The position numbers were made by a program, and so were the translations under genes. Under the pieces are notes generated by a model. It saw only the letters and a program-made list of their open reading frames with translations. It did no database searches and had not been told where the DNA came from. Below, one piece after another: positions 1 through 11,280 of a DNA stretch of 64,000 nt; position 1 is the first letter of the stretch, and each line of letters begins with the position of its first letter. The stretch comes from Sweltsa coloradensis (Eukaryota > Arthropoda > Insecta > Plecoptera > Chloroperlidae). The DNA lies in assembly GCA_024449915.1 (NCBI GenBank), contig JAMZAV010001292.1:99529-163528 (forward strand), read 5' to 3'.

Positions 1-2170
1 AGCTTATTTTATTAATAATTATTATATGACGAAATATATTTAATTTATTAATGAATCACCTAATTAATTGCATTTGAGGGGAAAACAACTTTTAAATTTT
101 ATTATTAATTTGAATAGGTAGGCTAAACCTCTACCGATTGTTTAAAAATCTACCCACTTTATTAACATTATGCCAATTAATACAAAAATTGTTATGGCCC
201 CAAACTAAATTCTTGCACCTTACATGATAGTAAATTAATGAACTTGAGAATAAGCTAAATTTAACTGTTTGACATTCACGTGCCACAGTCGATTGGTGTA
301 TCAAATAATAACCAATTGTATGAGAACTAAGAACATGGACATCATTATATTTATGTTTATGTTTATTTATGTTTATGCTATCCATTAATGACACGTTAAT
401 TAATGCATACTGCTTTTTACATAACACCCACGCTATTTGGTCTGTTTTATTAAGATTTAGCTTATTCTCAAGTTCATTAAGAGGGTACGCTGAGCTTGGC
501 CCAACTCAAATGCGCGCAAACAGGTGATGATTTCTGCTGAACGGTTGGTAATATCATTACCAAATTTTGAATGGATGTTATTAAAGTACTTTTATATTGA
601 TATCCGTAATTGGTTGCACAAAATAAACCTTAAAGATCCATTGCGAGACATAAGTCCAAAACGTGAAAAAATGAGAAAACCAAAACATGGATTACAATTC
701 TGGAAATTTCCACCAAACTGTTTATCTTACGATAAAACCAAGTTAACCTGCGCGTTCACATTGATTTGAACGTTGATATCCATTATGCAAATTTGATTTA
801 AAAATATCTGTACACTTGGAATAAATTCCCAAAGTTGACCAAAATTAAGTAAACTTTGGTGATTTCACTAAATTTTCATTCAAAATCAATGAATAATTTA
901 GGATTACGCATAATGGATAACATAGATTTATTCTTCATAAACGTTAGTGTGAAATTTGATAATGGTGTTATAAACCGTTTACCCGAAAAATCCAGAAAGC
1001 TGAGCGCTTAAACTCACCTCCGTTCTAGCCTCAGCATACCCTCTGAATTTAATATCATGTAAATTGCAAGAATTTCGTTTGGGGCCATAACATTTTATAA
1101 TAATTGGCATTATGATAATAAAGTGGGTTAGGTTTTTAGACAATCGGTAGAGGTTTAGGTACCTACCTATTCTTAATAATAACAAAATAAAGAAGTGGTT
1201 TTTCCCCTCAAATGCAATTAATTAGACGATTAATTAATTTATGTATTTTGTCATTTATTAATTATTTATAAAATAAGTTTTCATTTGATACAAAGTCGAC
1301 TATGTTTTGATGATTTACACTTTTTGTTGAGATTTATGAATTGATTTGATATTTCATTAATACAATTAATGATAATTTAGTGATATTCAGTTCGGGGCCA
1401 TCACTAGCTATTTTGGTTAATAGTGTTTACATTGATTTTTAATGCTCCTGTTGACATTCGTAGGGCGTAACTGAATTTCAAACATTTTAAAGTGAGATTT
1501 ATCTAATTCAAAATTTCATTAATCCATTAATCTATGAGTTGAACGAATTTCGTTTGGAACCATACTATTTTGGATTAATTGGCATTATGTTATTAAAGTG
1601 GTAAAATCTTAGGCCAGCCTGCACAGTTTAAGGTATACATAATTATATATAAGTCAGAAGTGGTATAATTTAACTATAATGTAATTAATCATCATCTTTA
1701 AGTAATGGAAAATATTTTCCACTTATTATTTAGGCGTAAAATAAGCTTTCATTTGAGTCGTGTTTATTTTGTACGAAAAACTTAGATTTATGTGATTAAT
1801 TTTTTTATTAATGGGAAAGTGAAAGGAACTTGACTTTTGGGCCATCACTTTTCTCTTTAATTGTGCTTGTATTGTTTTTATTTGATACACCAGTTGACTG
1901 TGGTTCGTTATTGTCAAACATTTAACTGAGATTAAACTAATTATTAATTTCATTAATCTATTAATCAGTAAGTTGTAAAAATTTCGTCTCGAGCTATATA
2001 AATTTGGATTCATTGGCATTATGTTAATAAACTGTTAAGTTTTATGACTGTCGATTGAGTTTAAGGTATACATAATTTAAAAGTGGGAAAATGTTACTAA
2101 AATGCAATTAATTTGATGGTTAATTAATTAATTTGAAAATATATTTTGTTTATTTATTCTTTGTTAAATA
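1..2170. repeat. Diverged ~450-bp tandem repeat, first unit inverted
   Basis: Landmarks recur at about 450-bp spacing: a TTAATTAATT-rich start, an AAATAAGCTTTCATTTGATA-like block (about 1271, 1740, 2166), a GGGCCATCACT block (1395, 1849), and TTGGATTAATTGGCATTATG followed by AAGGTATACATAATT (about 1571-1650 and 2006-2070). Positions 1-240 are the reverse complement of about 1040-1285, including the block CAATTAATTGCATTTGAGGG, so the first unit is a head-to-head copy around a ~800-bp spacer. Copies are perhaps 65-80% alike by eye. No coding potential is apparent. It could be an old satellite or a remnant of a larger element. Confidence 0.7.
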
Positions 2171-2189
2171 AGCTTTTATTTGATACCAA

Positions 2190-2205
2190 TGACGACTGTG
2201 TTTTC

Positions 2206-2237
<32 letters not shown>

Positions 2238-2331
2238 AATTAATAATTAATTTGATTAATCAATTAATAAGAAAGTTACAGGAACTCAACTTGGAGCCAT
2301 CGATTTTTGAATTCCTTGTGATCATATATAC

Positions 2332-2383
<52 letters not shown>

Positions 2384-2384
2384 C

Positions 2385-2420
<36 letters not shown>

Positions 2421-2517
2421 TTGGATTAATTAATAATCGATTTGATTAATCAATTAATAAGAAAGTTACAGGAACTCAACTTGGAGCCATCGATTTTTGA
2501 ATTCCTTGTGATCATAT
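2190..2517. repeat. 97-bp direct repeat separated by (AT)n microsatellites
   Basis: A 97-bp block starting TTGGATTAATTAATAAT and ending CTTGTGATCATAT occurs at 2231-2326 and again at 2421-2517 with almost no differences. Runs of (AT)n lie just before each copy (about 2205-2230 and 2324-2420). The ORF over the AT run reads Tyr/Ile only and is not a gene. The high identity compared with the older repeats to the left suggests a recent slippage or unequal-exchange duplication. Confidence 0.8.
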
Positions 2518-2831
2518 TAGCAAATTCGCAAATTTTCATGCTTGCTTCACGATTCGCACAATTTTTAGGCTTACAGTCTCCACTAATACCATCACTCATA
2601 TTTGTACAGTGATTCTTATTTGAATTGTGTTCCAATGAGTGTTCTAGAAAACTTCTTCCAATCCTAATTTACTGACTCTCTGAACAAATCGTTTACCGAT
2701 ATAATTTCCTGCTGCCCTTCAAAGACTCTTCCATACGCCCTTCTCAACCCCTTACATCCTCCATCCCTTATAATTTGTCTATCCAACAAGTTAATAATCT
2801 CTGTTGACGCCCTCCTCCAGAACGGTGTCTT
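2518..2831. other. No recognisable feature
   Basis: Unique-looking moderately AT-rich sequence between the tandem repeat and the foldback element. I see no ORF, repeat or RNA motif. Confidence 0.5.
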
Positions 2832-3534
2832 CCCACAGTGCCGCTTCCCGTAAGGCCATCAACCTTTTTTTTCCCTCTATGCCATCATTACTACCTGTCG
2901 ATAAAGACCATGTTACAGGAAGCGTTGATGGCCTAAGGGGAATTGATTTATTCCCCTTTAGCCAACACCCTGCATTTCATTATGGAAAATACAAAGAAGG
3001 TTTGTTGGCGTTGGGGTAATTGATTTATTCCCGTTAGGCCAACAGCGTATATGCATCGTTTACGGTAAGGAGCGGGGTGTTGTTGGCGTTGGGGTAATTG
3101 ATTCATTCCCCTTAGGCCAACACCTTTATTTTTTTATATTAATTTACTAAAAGAACATGATGAGTCCAATTATTGTTTATACTAATTAAACCTTGCATTT
3201 CATTATGGAAAATACAAAGAAGGTTTGTTACCGTAAATGATACATATACGCTGTTGGCCTAACGGGAATAAATCAATTACCCCAAGGCCAACAACACCCC
3301 GCTCCTTACCGTAAACGATGCATACACGCTGTTGGCCTAAGGGGAATAAATCAATTACCCCAACGCCAACAAACCTTCTTTGTATTTTCGATAATGAAAT
3401 GCAGGGTGTTGGCCTAAGGGGAATAAATCAATTCCCCTTAGGCCAACAAGTGTAACATTGTCTTTATCGACAGGTAGTAATGATGGCATAGGGGAAAAAA
3501 AGGTTGATGGCCTTACGGGAAGCGGCACTGTGGG
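2832..3534. mobile_element. ~700-bp foldback DNA element
   Basis: The left end CCCACAGTGCCGCTTCCCGT is matched by the exact reverse complement at the right end (ACGGGAAGCGGCACTGTGGG). The arms continue for nearly 300 bp on each side (about 2832-3125 and 3252-3534) around a ~125-bp AT-rich loop. The arms contain several smaller palindromes built from TTGGCCTAAGGGGAATAAAT and its complement, spaced about 70-110 bp apart. There is no transposase. CAGTG near the tip is hAT-like, but I could not find an 8-bp target duplication, so the superfamily is open. Confidence 0.8.
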
Positions 3535-3690
3535 ACGGCTCCTCTAGAACTGGCATATGTATACGATTCAAGTTCTTATACATACTCTTTCTAAGCTTTC
3601 ACATTTTACTTTTATTTGCACCCTTTAAGAATCGCCCTTATCCCATTAATGGTTTTTATTACAAATAGAAACAATGCCATGCATTGGTTG

Positions 3691-4109
3691 CAGTGGCGGA
3701 TCTAGTGCATAATCATGGGGGGGGGGGGCGATTCGCGCGTGCCTGTATATGAAAGGGACCATGCACGAGGGGATATGAGGTCTCTGCGAAATTCTTTGAA
3801 AATCAGGTTTTAGAGTGAATTTGGTGCGTTTTAGAAAAAAAGAGGTGAAATAAATGCAACACCGAAACAATGTAGTTTGTGTGCGTCAATTGTTTTTATA
3901 GTCATGTCGTTTGATCTTATTACCTTACCGTTTAACGTGATAATCATACTTTCTACGGTGGTCTTTTATACATACTATTATAATTTATTCCGTTTGCTAC
4001 GCTGTTTGCACGATAAAATAATAACATATTATGGAATAACATAATATACATTTTTTTAATCACCGGGCGGGGGGAGACGATCAACCCCCCCCCCCTGTAT
4101 CTGCCACTG
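3691..4109. mobile_element. Non-autonomous hAT element (419 bp)
   Basis: It begins CAGTGGCGGATCTAG and ends ATCTGCCACTG, terminal inverted repeats typical of hAT elements. The flanks ATTGGTTG (3683-3690) and CTTGATTG (4110-4117) agree at six of eight positions, a degraded 8-bp target duplication. Just inside the tips lie a G-run (from about 3717) and a C-run (about 4085-4095). No transposase is present, so movement would have depended on a hAT enzyme supplied elsewhere. Confidence 0.85.
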
Positions 4110-4117
4110 CTTGATTG

Positions 4118-4435
4118 ACAATCGTTTATTGTGGTAAACCGATTTTAGTGAGGTTATTCCATTCTATGCAGACCTAAAACTTTTCCGTGACAATTCAACC
4201 CCAAATTCAAGACTTTAATCCTGTTTCGGTTCTAGTTTATTTTCTAGTTCTTAGCTACGATCAGGTAAATTTTACTTCATTTAATCAATCCCAATAATGT
4301 GTACTTGTGTCCCTTTTCAAACTTTTCACTTGACCACCTCCCACGTAATCTACATCTGTGTCACCCTTCCACGAATACAGACTCACATTAACCGTCCTCA
4401 TATTATACCATGCACCATGCATTTTATGTTAATCC
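4118..4435. other. No recognisable feature
   Basis: AT-rich spacer between the hAT element and the first TTAA-flanked repeat. Nothing supported on either strand. Confidence 0.5.
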
Positions 4436-4439
4436 TTAA

Positions 4440-5049
4440 AGGGGCTATTACCCCCAAAAATATTTTTATCACATAATCTATAGCATCACAAAACACTAAA
4501 ATGACAGTTGAAAAAATGATATCTTGTAACTGTGATTTTACACGAATTTTTTTAATTTTTTAATCCACAAATTTGCGAAACTTGCTTCTCTTTTGTTCTA
4601 CATAGACACTAGAAACTAAAGCATCGTTCAAAACTAAAATGGCCCTTTATAACATCGTGTCTTGAAACTGTGCACAAATATACACTCAAACGCGCAAAAA
4701 TATGCATTCCAAAATCACACCCCTTCTTGGTAATCAGATTATTTTGATTGAACTACTTGCCCAAATTACAAAACAAAATATAGAGGATTTTCAGATAAGG
4801 CTGTCGAGTACGTTAATAATAACCAATATTTTTTGAATCATAATCCTCCAAGGTCACGGGGCATAAAGATCGTCCCCATGTTATTTCTTATGGGAGATTT
4901 TTACCGATGGGACTTCGCTCGAAAAATACCAACTGCGATAACTTTTTTCCCGGTCATGTTGGACCTAATATTTTTTCTGTTAATTTCTAGATTCATAACT
5001 AGTTAGCCCGAATGAAATATATATTTAGAGTTTTGCGGGTGAATACCTC
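4440..5049 (+). mobile_element. TTAA-620 repeat family, copy 1
   Basis: This is one of about ten copies of a ~600-640-bp family. Shared landmarks in order are AGGGGCTATTACCCCC, ATCTTGTAACTGTGATTTTA, AACATCGTGTCTTGAAACTG, CAAAATCACACCCCTTCTTG, TCCTCCAAGGTCACGGGGCA, TTATGGGAGATTTTT and GCGGGTGAATACC. The left boundary follows TTAA (4436-4439); the right is followed by a degraded TTCA. The short termini AGGGG and (reverse) AGAGG look like tiny inverted repeats. It has no coding capacity. Confidence 0.8.
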
Positions 5050-5053
5050 TTCA

Positions 5054-5550
5054 AACTCAGGTAACCTTATTGCACCCCCTAAAGAGTGTCTATAAGTGAA
5101 AGTCTCTTGCGTATATTTCTTGAATCATTTCAACATTCTTCAGGAAACACCTTTCCTTGCTGACAATCTATCTTATTATCTCTAATTATTTATTTCCCAG
5201 TTCAATATACGACACTTCATTTAAGTGAACGTAAATTGTATGTCTTCCTCATGTTAAATGCCCACATGAAATCGCTTGATCGCCATATACAAAGAATTTC
5301 CACATACATTCTTGACCATTTTATGGCCTCACATTTTCACTCCAAAGTGTTTAAACTTTAAAAGGTTGTTTAGAATGGAAATACTCATTAAGCATGTCTC
5401 GATAAGAGAACATTTCAAGCTTTTGATTTTACAAAACAAATTTTTGATGGCCTGTTTTTACGGTTGGCTATTAAAAAAAATTACTAAATGTTTTATAATA
5501 TAATACAACATTTCTCAGTTTCATTAATCGGGAAACACAACCTTAGGTGT
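5054..5550. other. No recognisable feature
   Basis: AT-rich sequence without clear repeats. The 75-codon frame at 5276-5503 has no recognisable motif and typical AT-rich composition, so I do not call it a gene. Confidence 0.4.
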
Positions 5551-5695
5551 AATAGATTTTATGTAAATCAATCCAGAAATTAAAAAATTCATCCCAGCTT
5601 AGGGATAAACCACTCGACCGGCAATCGTGAGACCAGAGTTCGATACCCCGCTGTGATGGATTTTTTAATTTCTGGATTGATTTACATAAAATAAT
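5551..5695 (+). repeat. tRNA-like sequence inside a 40-bp inverted repeat
   Basis: The arms TTATGTAAATCAATCCAGAA (from about 5559) and TTCTGGATTGATTTACATAA (to about 5690) are exact complements and extend to ~40 bp with two mismatches. Between them lies a tRNA-like stretch with a box-B-like GAGTTCGATACCCC and a preceding GGCAATCGTGAGACC that resembles an anticodon/variable region. It looks like a SINE head or tRNA pseudogene trapped in a foldback. It is not a functional tRNA: I cannot pair an acceptor stem. Confidence 0.55.
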
Positions 5696-6460
5696 ACAAC
5701 ATTATTACACACAATGTATAAAACACATTTTAACTTGATATATTAGTGCGAATCACAACCCCATAGGAGAATCGATAGAGCTTAAATGATATCCAGAACC
5801 TGTGCGATCTGCATGCAAACCCGTTTTGTCGGAATCATTCATCATAACAGTCATCATCATCCTCCCATTTTATTTGTTAAACCAGTCTGTTTCTAATGGG
5901 AGAAACGGCTCTTAATACTTATCTGGCCCATATATACTAATCAACTCTTACGACATCTTCAGGCCGACGGTCACTTTTCCACTACTTTGTTAGCCCCTGA
6001 GAGAGTTGGGTATAGGATGGAATTTTCGACAAACTTCAGCCCTAAGCTAAGCTATCCTAGCAACTCAACCTATAGCACAATCGAACATTAATTCCTATCT
6101 CACGACATTGATCATCTAAATGTCACAAAGTGGAGAAAATATATTCAATATGACACATTTTTATAAAAAGTGAATCTAACGTAAAAATTGGTATTCTTAC
6201 TAATTTGAGATGCGAGGAATTCAATAATCGATTGCTGCAAGAAGAATTCTTAGTATGTTTCGAAATAATTGTTCATTACTATACATGATTTAGTGGACGC
6301 CCTAAGCGTAACTATGGTAAATTCTCGAAGAAATCGTGGACTTTTACCAGAATTCACTAATTTGACCACAAAGAATCAGCATTTTGAAGGCCACAACTTG
6401 AATTTCAGTTATTTCAGATAAATTTCATTATTTAATTACTAAATTTAATTCAGTACCCTG
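5696..6460. other. No recognisable feature
   Basis: No long ORF, no terminal repeats and no obvious relation to the array that follows. Confidence 0.4.
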
Positions 6461-8021
6461 AAGACTTGGGTATCAAATGAAGCTCACAGCGCGAACTGTG
6501 TATGGAAAAAACATGAATTGCAAATCCGGCTATCAGCGCAAAATTTGGCATGAGGGTAAATAAAATTATCAGAATTAAAAATCCGCCCGGAGGAAAGCGC
6601 TTAAAATTATGTTTTAATGTTGTTTTCATCCAATCGGCATACTCTCATTTCCTCGACTACATTTGTACACCCCCCATCCCTAATAGTTAATATTATTTTT
6701 ACCTTGATTTCCAGCACTCACCAGTGAGGCACCTAATGAGTTATCATTGGCATGGAGGTAGATAATAATCTGAATAATAATAATCCGCCGGGAGGCAAGC
6801 ATGATTTTACCCCTAATGTTCCCTACCACTTTACTTTTTTACTTTGAGATAAACAGTTCGTATTTAATACATTTTGAATACTTCAATGGCCAAATAAAAT
6901 TATATGTCAATGTGTTAAAGTCCAGTCAACAAAACATTCGTACAAAAAAAATTTTATCACCCCCACCCCTAATAATTAAACTTTTAGTGACAAACACTGC
7001 ATAGTAAGTTACCAGCATGAAATTTGACATGGTGGTTGATAAAATATAAGAAATAATATTCCGTTGGGAGACAAACGATATTATACCCCAAGTGCCCTCT
7101 ACCATCCCTTAAAATTAACATTGGTACTAGGTCCTATTCTAAACAATATAATCATTAAAATTATCCAATAAAATTAAGTAGGCATGTTTCGGTCCAATCA
7201 AACTAATCTCACATGTTTTCTCTACCCCCACCCCTAGTAGTGAATTGAATTAAATCTGGCATGGTGGTAAATAAAAATATTAAAATAAATATTCCGTTGA
7301 CAGGCAAACGACATTTCAATTTCACCCCTATAGTTCATCCTTTAAAATTGTAAAGGGTGTTCACTCATTCGTTGCATTCATGGGTGGTTATTTGAAAGAA
7401 AGTAGGCCCTACTCAATTAAAAATCCAATTAAAATTCAATCGTTTTAGTAAATATATGAATAACAATAAAAAGGTCAACTTGGGTATCGTTATGGTTACA
7501 TGCATTAGTATCTAAGGTTACATTGTACAATGTACAAGGCGATTCTTGATACAATTTTTTAACGATTCGTGGGGCTGTGACATCACACTGTCATTTCAAA
7601 CAAACAATTACTGTCATTTGTTTAGAAATTTAATTGCTATAATCCGAATGTTTGTCTAAAACAAAACACAATTGACTTGTGTTTAGAACCACAGCTATAA
7701 GGCTAGTGTTGTGTTTAGTGTGTTTAAAAAGTAAATAAGTATTAAGTGTAAAATTATAATTGAACTACACTTTTCCTAAAATAACTATAGATACAATGCA
7801 TTTTGTAAGCATAACGATACCAAGCTTATATTAACTGAAACAATTGAATTTTAATTTGATTTTTAATTGAGTAGGGCCTACTTTCTTTCAGATAACCACC
7901 CATGAATGAAACCGATGGGTGAACACCCTTTCCAATTTTAAGGGATGAACTGGGGGTGAAATGTCGTTTGCTTGTCAACGAAATATTTATTATAATTTTT
8001 TTATCTACCACCATACCAAAT

Positions 8022-8390
8022 TCCGTGCTGGTAAGTGTTGATAAAAAAAATCACTTCTAGGGATGGGGGTAGAAAAACATGTGAGATTAGGTTGATTGGA
8101 CCGAAACATGCTTAAGCATAATTTTTTGGATAATTTTAATAATCATAATGTATATCGAATACGACCTAGTACCAATTACAATTTTAAGGGATGGAAGAGG
8201 GCAAATTTCATGCTGGTAAGTGTTGATCAAAAAATCACTTCTAGGGTTGGGGGTAGAAAAACATGTGAGATTAGGTTTGATTGGACCGAAACATGCTTAA
8301 GCATAATTTTTTGGATAATTTTAATAATCATAATGTATATCGAATACGACCTAGTACCAATTACAATTTTAAGGGATGGAAGAGGGCATG
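8022..8390. repeat. Recent ~185-bp tandem duplication within the inverted array
   Basis: The block from ATCACTTCTAGGG through ATTTTAAGGGATGGAAGAGG occurs twice, 185-186 bp apart (anchor ACCGAAACATGCTTAAGC at 8100 and 8286). The copies are almost identical, much closer than neighbouring units. The 107- and 64-codon frames here repeat the same peptide and are by-products of the duplication. Confidence 0.85.
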
Positions 8391-8826
8391 TGGTCGTTTG
8401 CCTGTCAACGGAATATTAATTATCATATTTTTAACTACCACCATGCCAAATTTCATGCTAATAATTCGTTATTAAGTGTTTATCAAAACATTTACTATTA
8501 GGGGTGGGGGTAGAAAAACAAGTGAGATTAGTTTGATTGGACCGAAACACATGCTTAGGCATAATTTTATTTGATAATTTTAATAATTATAATGTATAGA
8601 ATACGACCTACAGTACCTATTCTAAATTTAAGGGATAGTAGAGGGCACTTAGGGTGAAATATCGTTTGCCTCCCTACGGAATATTAATTCTTATATTTTT
8701 ATTACCACCATGCCAAATTTCATGCTGGTAACTTACTATGCAGTTTTTGTCACTAAAAGTATTATTATTAGGGGTGGTGGTCATAAAATTGGTGTTTTTG
8801 CACGAATGTTTTGTTGCCTGGACTGT

Positions 8827-9248
8827 GACCACGTTTATCACGCGGTCTGGGTCCGGACTACTCGGTGGAGCTTACTTTGCTTGATAAACACTGATGATGC
8901 GCACCCGTCTCGGCTCGCAACACAAGCCGTCCGTGCCACCTCGGTTGATACGATCTGAAATTAAACTGCTAAATCCAATCTACCTCAAATATGCGAACTC
9001 ACGGCCATTTTCTTTGTAAATCGTCCAATCACAGCCTCTGCTTTCAACAACAACAGCAACAACTGCCACAAACAGCTGTGCATTGATACATTTAGCAAGC
9101 AGTGACATTTCTAAACCATGTAGCTCGGACCGGGTTTGTACAATAGCTAGTCCGGCCTGAAAGCTCGTGATAAACTAAAGTGAACTGAGGTTGGAAATCC
9201 AGCTCGGACTAGGCTAGTCCGGCCTCAGCGAGCGTGATACATGTGGTC
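8827..9248. mobile_element. ~420-bp terminal-inverted-repeat element inside the array
   Basis: The left tip GACCACGTTTATCACGC and right tip GCGTGATACATGTGGTC are inverted repeats. Further copies of CTAGTCCGG/CCGGACTA and of GTTTATCACG/CGTGATAAAC lie inside both ends, giving nested arms. The array sequence is split by it: GTTTTGTTGCCTGGACT stops at the left junction and AACACATTGACATATAATTT resumes at the right, whereas the uninterrupted complement is seen at 6886-6960. The paralogous empty site shows this is an insertion. No transposase is present. Confidence 0.8.
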
Positions 9249-9920
9249 TATAACACATTGACATATAATTTTATTCAGCAATTGAAATATTCAACAAGTA
9301 TTAAATACGACCTAACTTTTTTCCCAAAGTTAGGGTTGGTAGAGACCAGTAGGGGTAAAATATCAATTGCCTCTAGGTGGATTATAATTATTTAGATTAT
9401 TATCTACCTTTATGCCAAATTTCATGCTGATAACTCAGTAGGTGCCTCACTGGTGAGTGCTGGAAATCAAGGTAAAAATAATATAGACCATTAGGGAAGG
9501 GGGTTGAAAACATGTGGTTGAGGAAATGAGAGTGGCTGATTGGATGAAATCACATTAAAAACTAATTTTAATAATTAATTTGAATAAAAATTATTTTTTG
9601 GGTTAGAGCTAGAATTATTCCAATTTTGGGGGAAACGATTTAGGGGTGTTAGGGGTGAGGTATCACTTGCCTCCCGGAGGATTTTTAATCCTTGTTTCGT
9701 TTTGGGTCTACCCCCATCCCAAAATTTCGCGCTGGTAGCCGGATTTGCAATATAATTCCGCTAACAGCTCTCACTATTAATCGTTGGGGAATAATAAGGG
9801 TCCATTTAGCTTGCCTTCAACCATTTTTGTATCCATGCGAACTTCACTATTGAAATCGTTTGTTCTTCGTTTGTGTTGGGTTGTGATGTCAAATGTTTCG
9901 TTTTGTGCCACCCTCTAAAG

Positions 9921-10969
9921 CAGGGTTCTCAACCTTTTTTCTGCGGCGAACACACATGTAGAGTACGTTCCCGTGCGCGACACACCTACGTGGTCAACGA
10001 AATAATATTTAACCGGCTAAAATGAACCTTAATTCATTGTTAAATTTTGCAAAAACAAGCTTTATCAGTAATTTACCAATTTGTACCAATGTTACCAATA
10101 TGTACAAACGTCACATGCTTCCTCATCAGTGGAATACCTGGACTGATGTAATTCACAAAATTTTTTTTCAGTACGGGGGCGAATGGTAAACATACTGACG
10201 CGCATCTCACTATCAACATCAAGATTTCTCGAACTGTTCTTTTACTTGATTGTTTATATAAATGAGAAAGCTGCCTCACATAGGTATGAAGTGGAGAAAA
10301 AGTAGTAAGACACAACGCCTTGTTAACAATTGTTTGGGTATTTATTTTAAAGTGATCCAATGAATCAAGAGAGATCTTTTGAAATCATGATTTTTGAGTT
10401 GTCCCTATGAAATAACTACAATCAACTCTTCTTTTTCTGGATACGTTAGGTCTGACGCATCGTTTATGTGCTCAAACAGAACTGCAAATGGAGAGAAACC
10501 CGTTCTATTCCCTTTGTTGAAATAAATGAAAAGTATTTTTTTAAACCCTCCTGAAGGCAGGTCAAGGGTTGAGTTTAATCTTTCTTGAATTGATTTTTAG
10601 ATTTTTATTTCCAACTTACTTGCGGCATTATTTCTGCTGGAAAAATTGGCATATTGCCTTTCCTTTTTTGCTTTTGTACAACACATTTTGTTTTCAAAAA
10701 AAAGCAAGATTAGTAAGTAGCATCCAAAATGCAGAGCGATATTTACTTTTCACACACGCGCGGACCCGGCACCTCCACCATTTGTACGAATTTGGCCGAT
10801 AAATATTTACCAAATAGTAGACTCAACTCAAGTCAAAATTTCGGGTACTCGCACACCCCTAGCTGTCACTCACTTCCCAATTTACCCCTAGAACTTTGGC
10901 GGTATATAGCGTTCATGTTAGTGACATTTTATAACAAGTGTGTCGCGACACAGTGGTTGAGAAGCGCTG
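9921..10969. mobile_element. hAT transposon relic (~1.05 kb)
   Basis: The left end CAGGGTTCTCAACC and right end GGTTGAGAAGCGCTG form hAT-type terminal repeats. Flanks CTCTAAAG (9913-9920) and CCTAAAG (10970-10976) look like an 8-bp target duplication with one base lost. Between them lies a decayed piece of transposase on the minus strand (separate entry). The element is far shorter than an autonomous hAT (about 3 kb), so it is an internally deleted derivative. Confidence 0.8.
10040..10560 (-). pseudogene. Decayed hAT transposase C-terminal fragment
   Basis: Read on the minus strand across at least two frames, the sequence gives pieces diagnostic of the hAT C-terminal dimerisation region: CEAAFS, which follows a tyrosine codon in the neighbouring frame, then LDVDSEMRVSM and TIRPRTEK. 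The single open frame at 10073-10360 (95 codons) covers only part, because the CEAAFS and DVDSEMRV segments lie one frame away, showing frameshifts. The catalytic domain is missing. It cannot make an enzyme, but it identifies the parent of the surrounding element as hAT. Confidence 0.75.
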
Positions 10970-10979
10970 CCTAAAGACC

Positions 10980-11280
10980 CCTTTAAAAAAGGATCAAATC
11001 AGCCGGGGGGGGGGGGGGCGGCTAACGTAATGCCAGTCCCACTTTTAATTATTATCAACTCAAAAATTGTTGTCTATAAAATATGTTTGTGCTTTCCTGG
11101 ACAGTGCCACAAAAATGGTCATTTGTACCATCCCCTAATTTTTTTTAATGGACTAATTAAGAAGGGGGGGGGGTGTTGATAAGTAAAATAAATATTTCAA
11201 AATAATAAAATAATCAAATCAAATAAAATGGCCACAAGTTCTTGAAGTCTACCAAGAAATACATCAAACAAGAATGAGTG
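10980..11280. other. G-run-bearing spacer
   Basis: Contains long G runs (about 11005-11018 and 11165-11172) in otherwise AT-rich sequence. These are local G-quadruplex or slippage candidates. No gene is seen. Confidence 0.4.

Larger units (their letters stand above)
6470..9800. repeat. Large inverted array of ~250-bp units
   Basis: Four units in one orientation (anchor TTTGGCATGG-GGTAAATA near 6540, 6745, 7020, 7255) are followed by about six in the other (anchor TACCACCATGCCAAATTTCA near 8005, 8205, 8440, 8705, 9410, 9715). The two halves meet around a ~390-bp spacer (7450-7840). The inner arms GAGTAGGGCCTACTTTCTTT (7873-7892) and its complement (about 7398) are nearly exact. Each unit also carries a CCACCCCTA / TAGGGGTGG block and an ACCGAAACATGCTTA block. 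The whole is a ~3.3-kb palindrome. No protein is encoded. It may be a foldback transposon with repetitive arms or a satellite that inverted. Confidence 0.75.

Noticed and set aside
2252..2449. 65-codon frame of Tyr/Ile
   Set aside because: It is translated (AT)n microsatellite.
8096..8475. 107- and 64-codon frames repeating the same peptide
   Set aside because: They arise from the 185-bp tandem duplication of a non-coding array unit.
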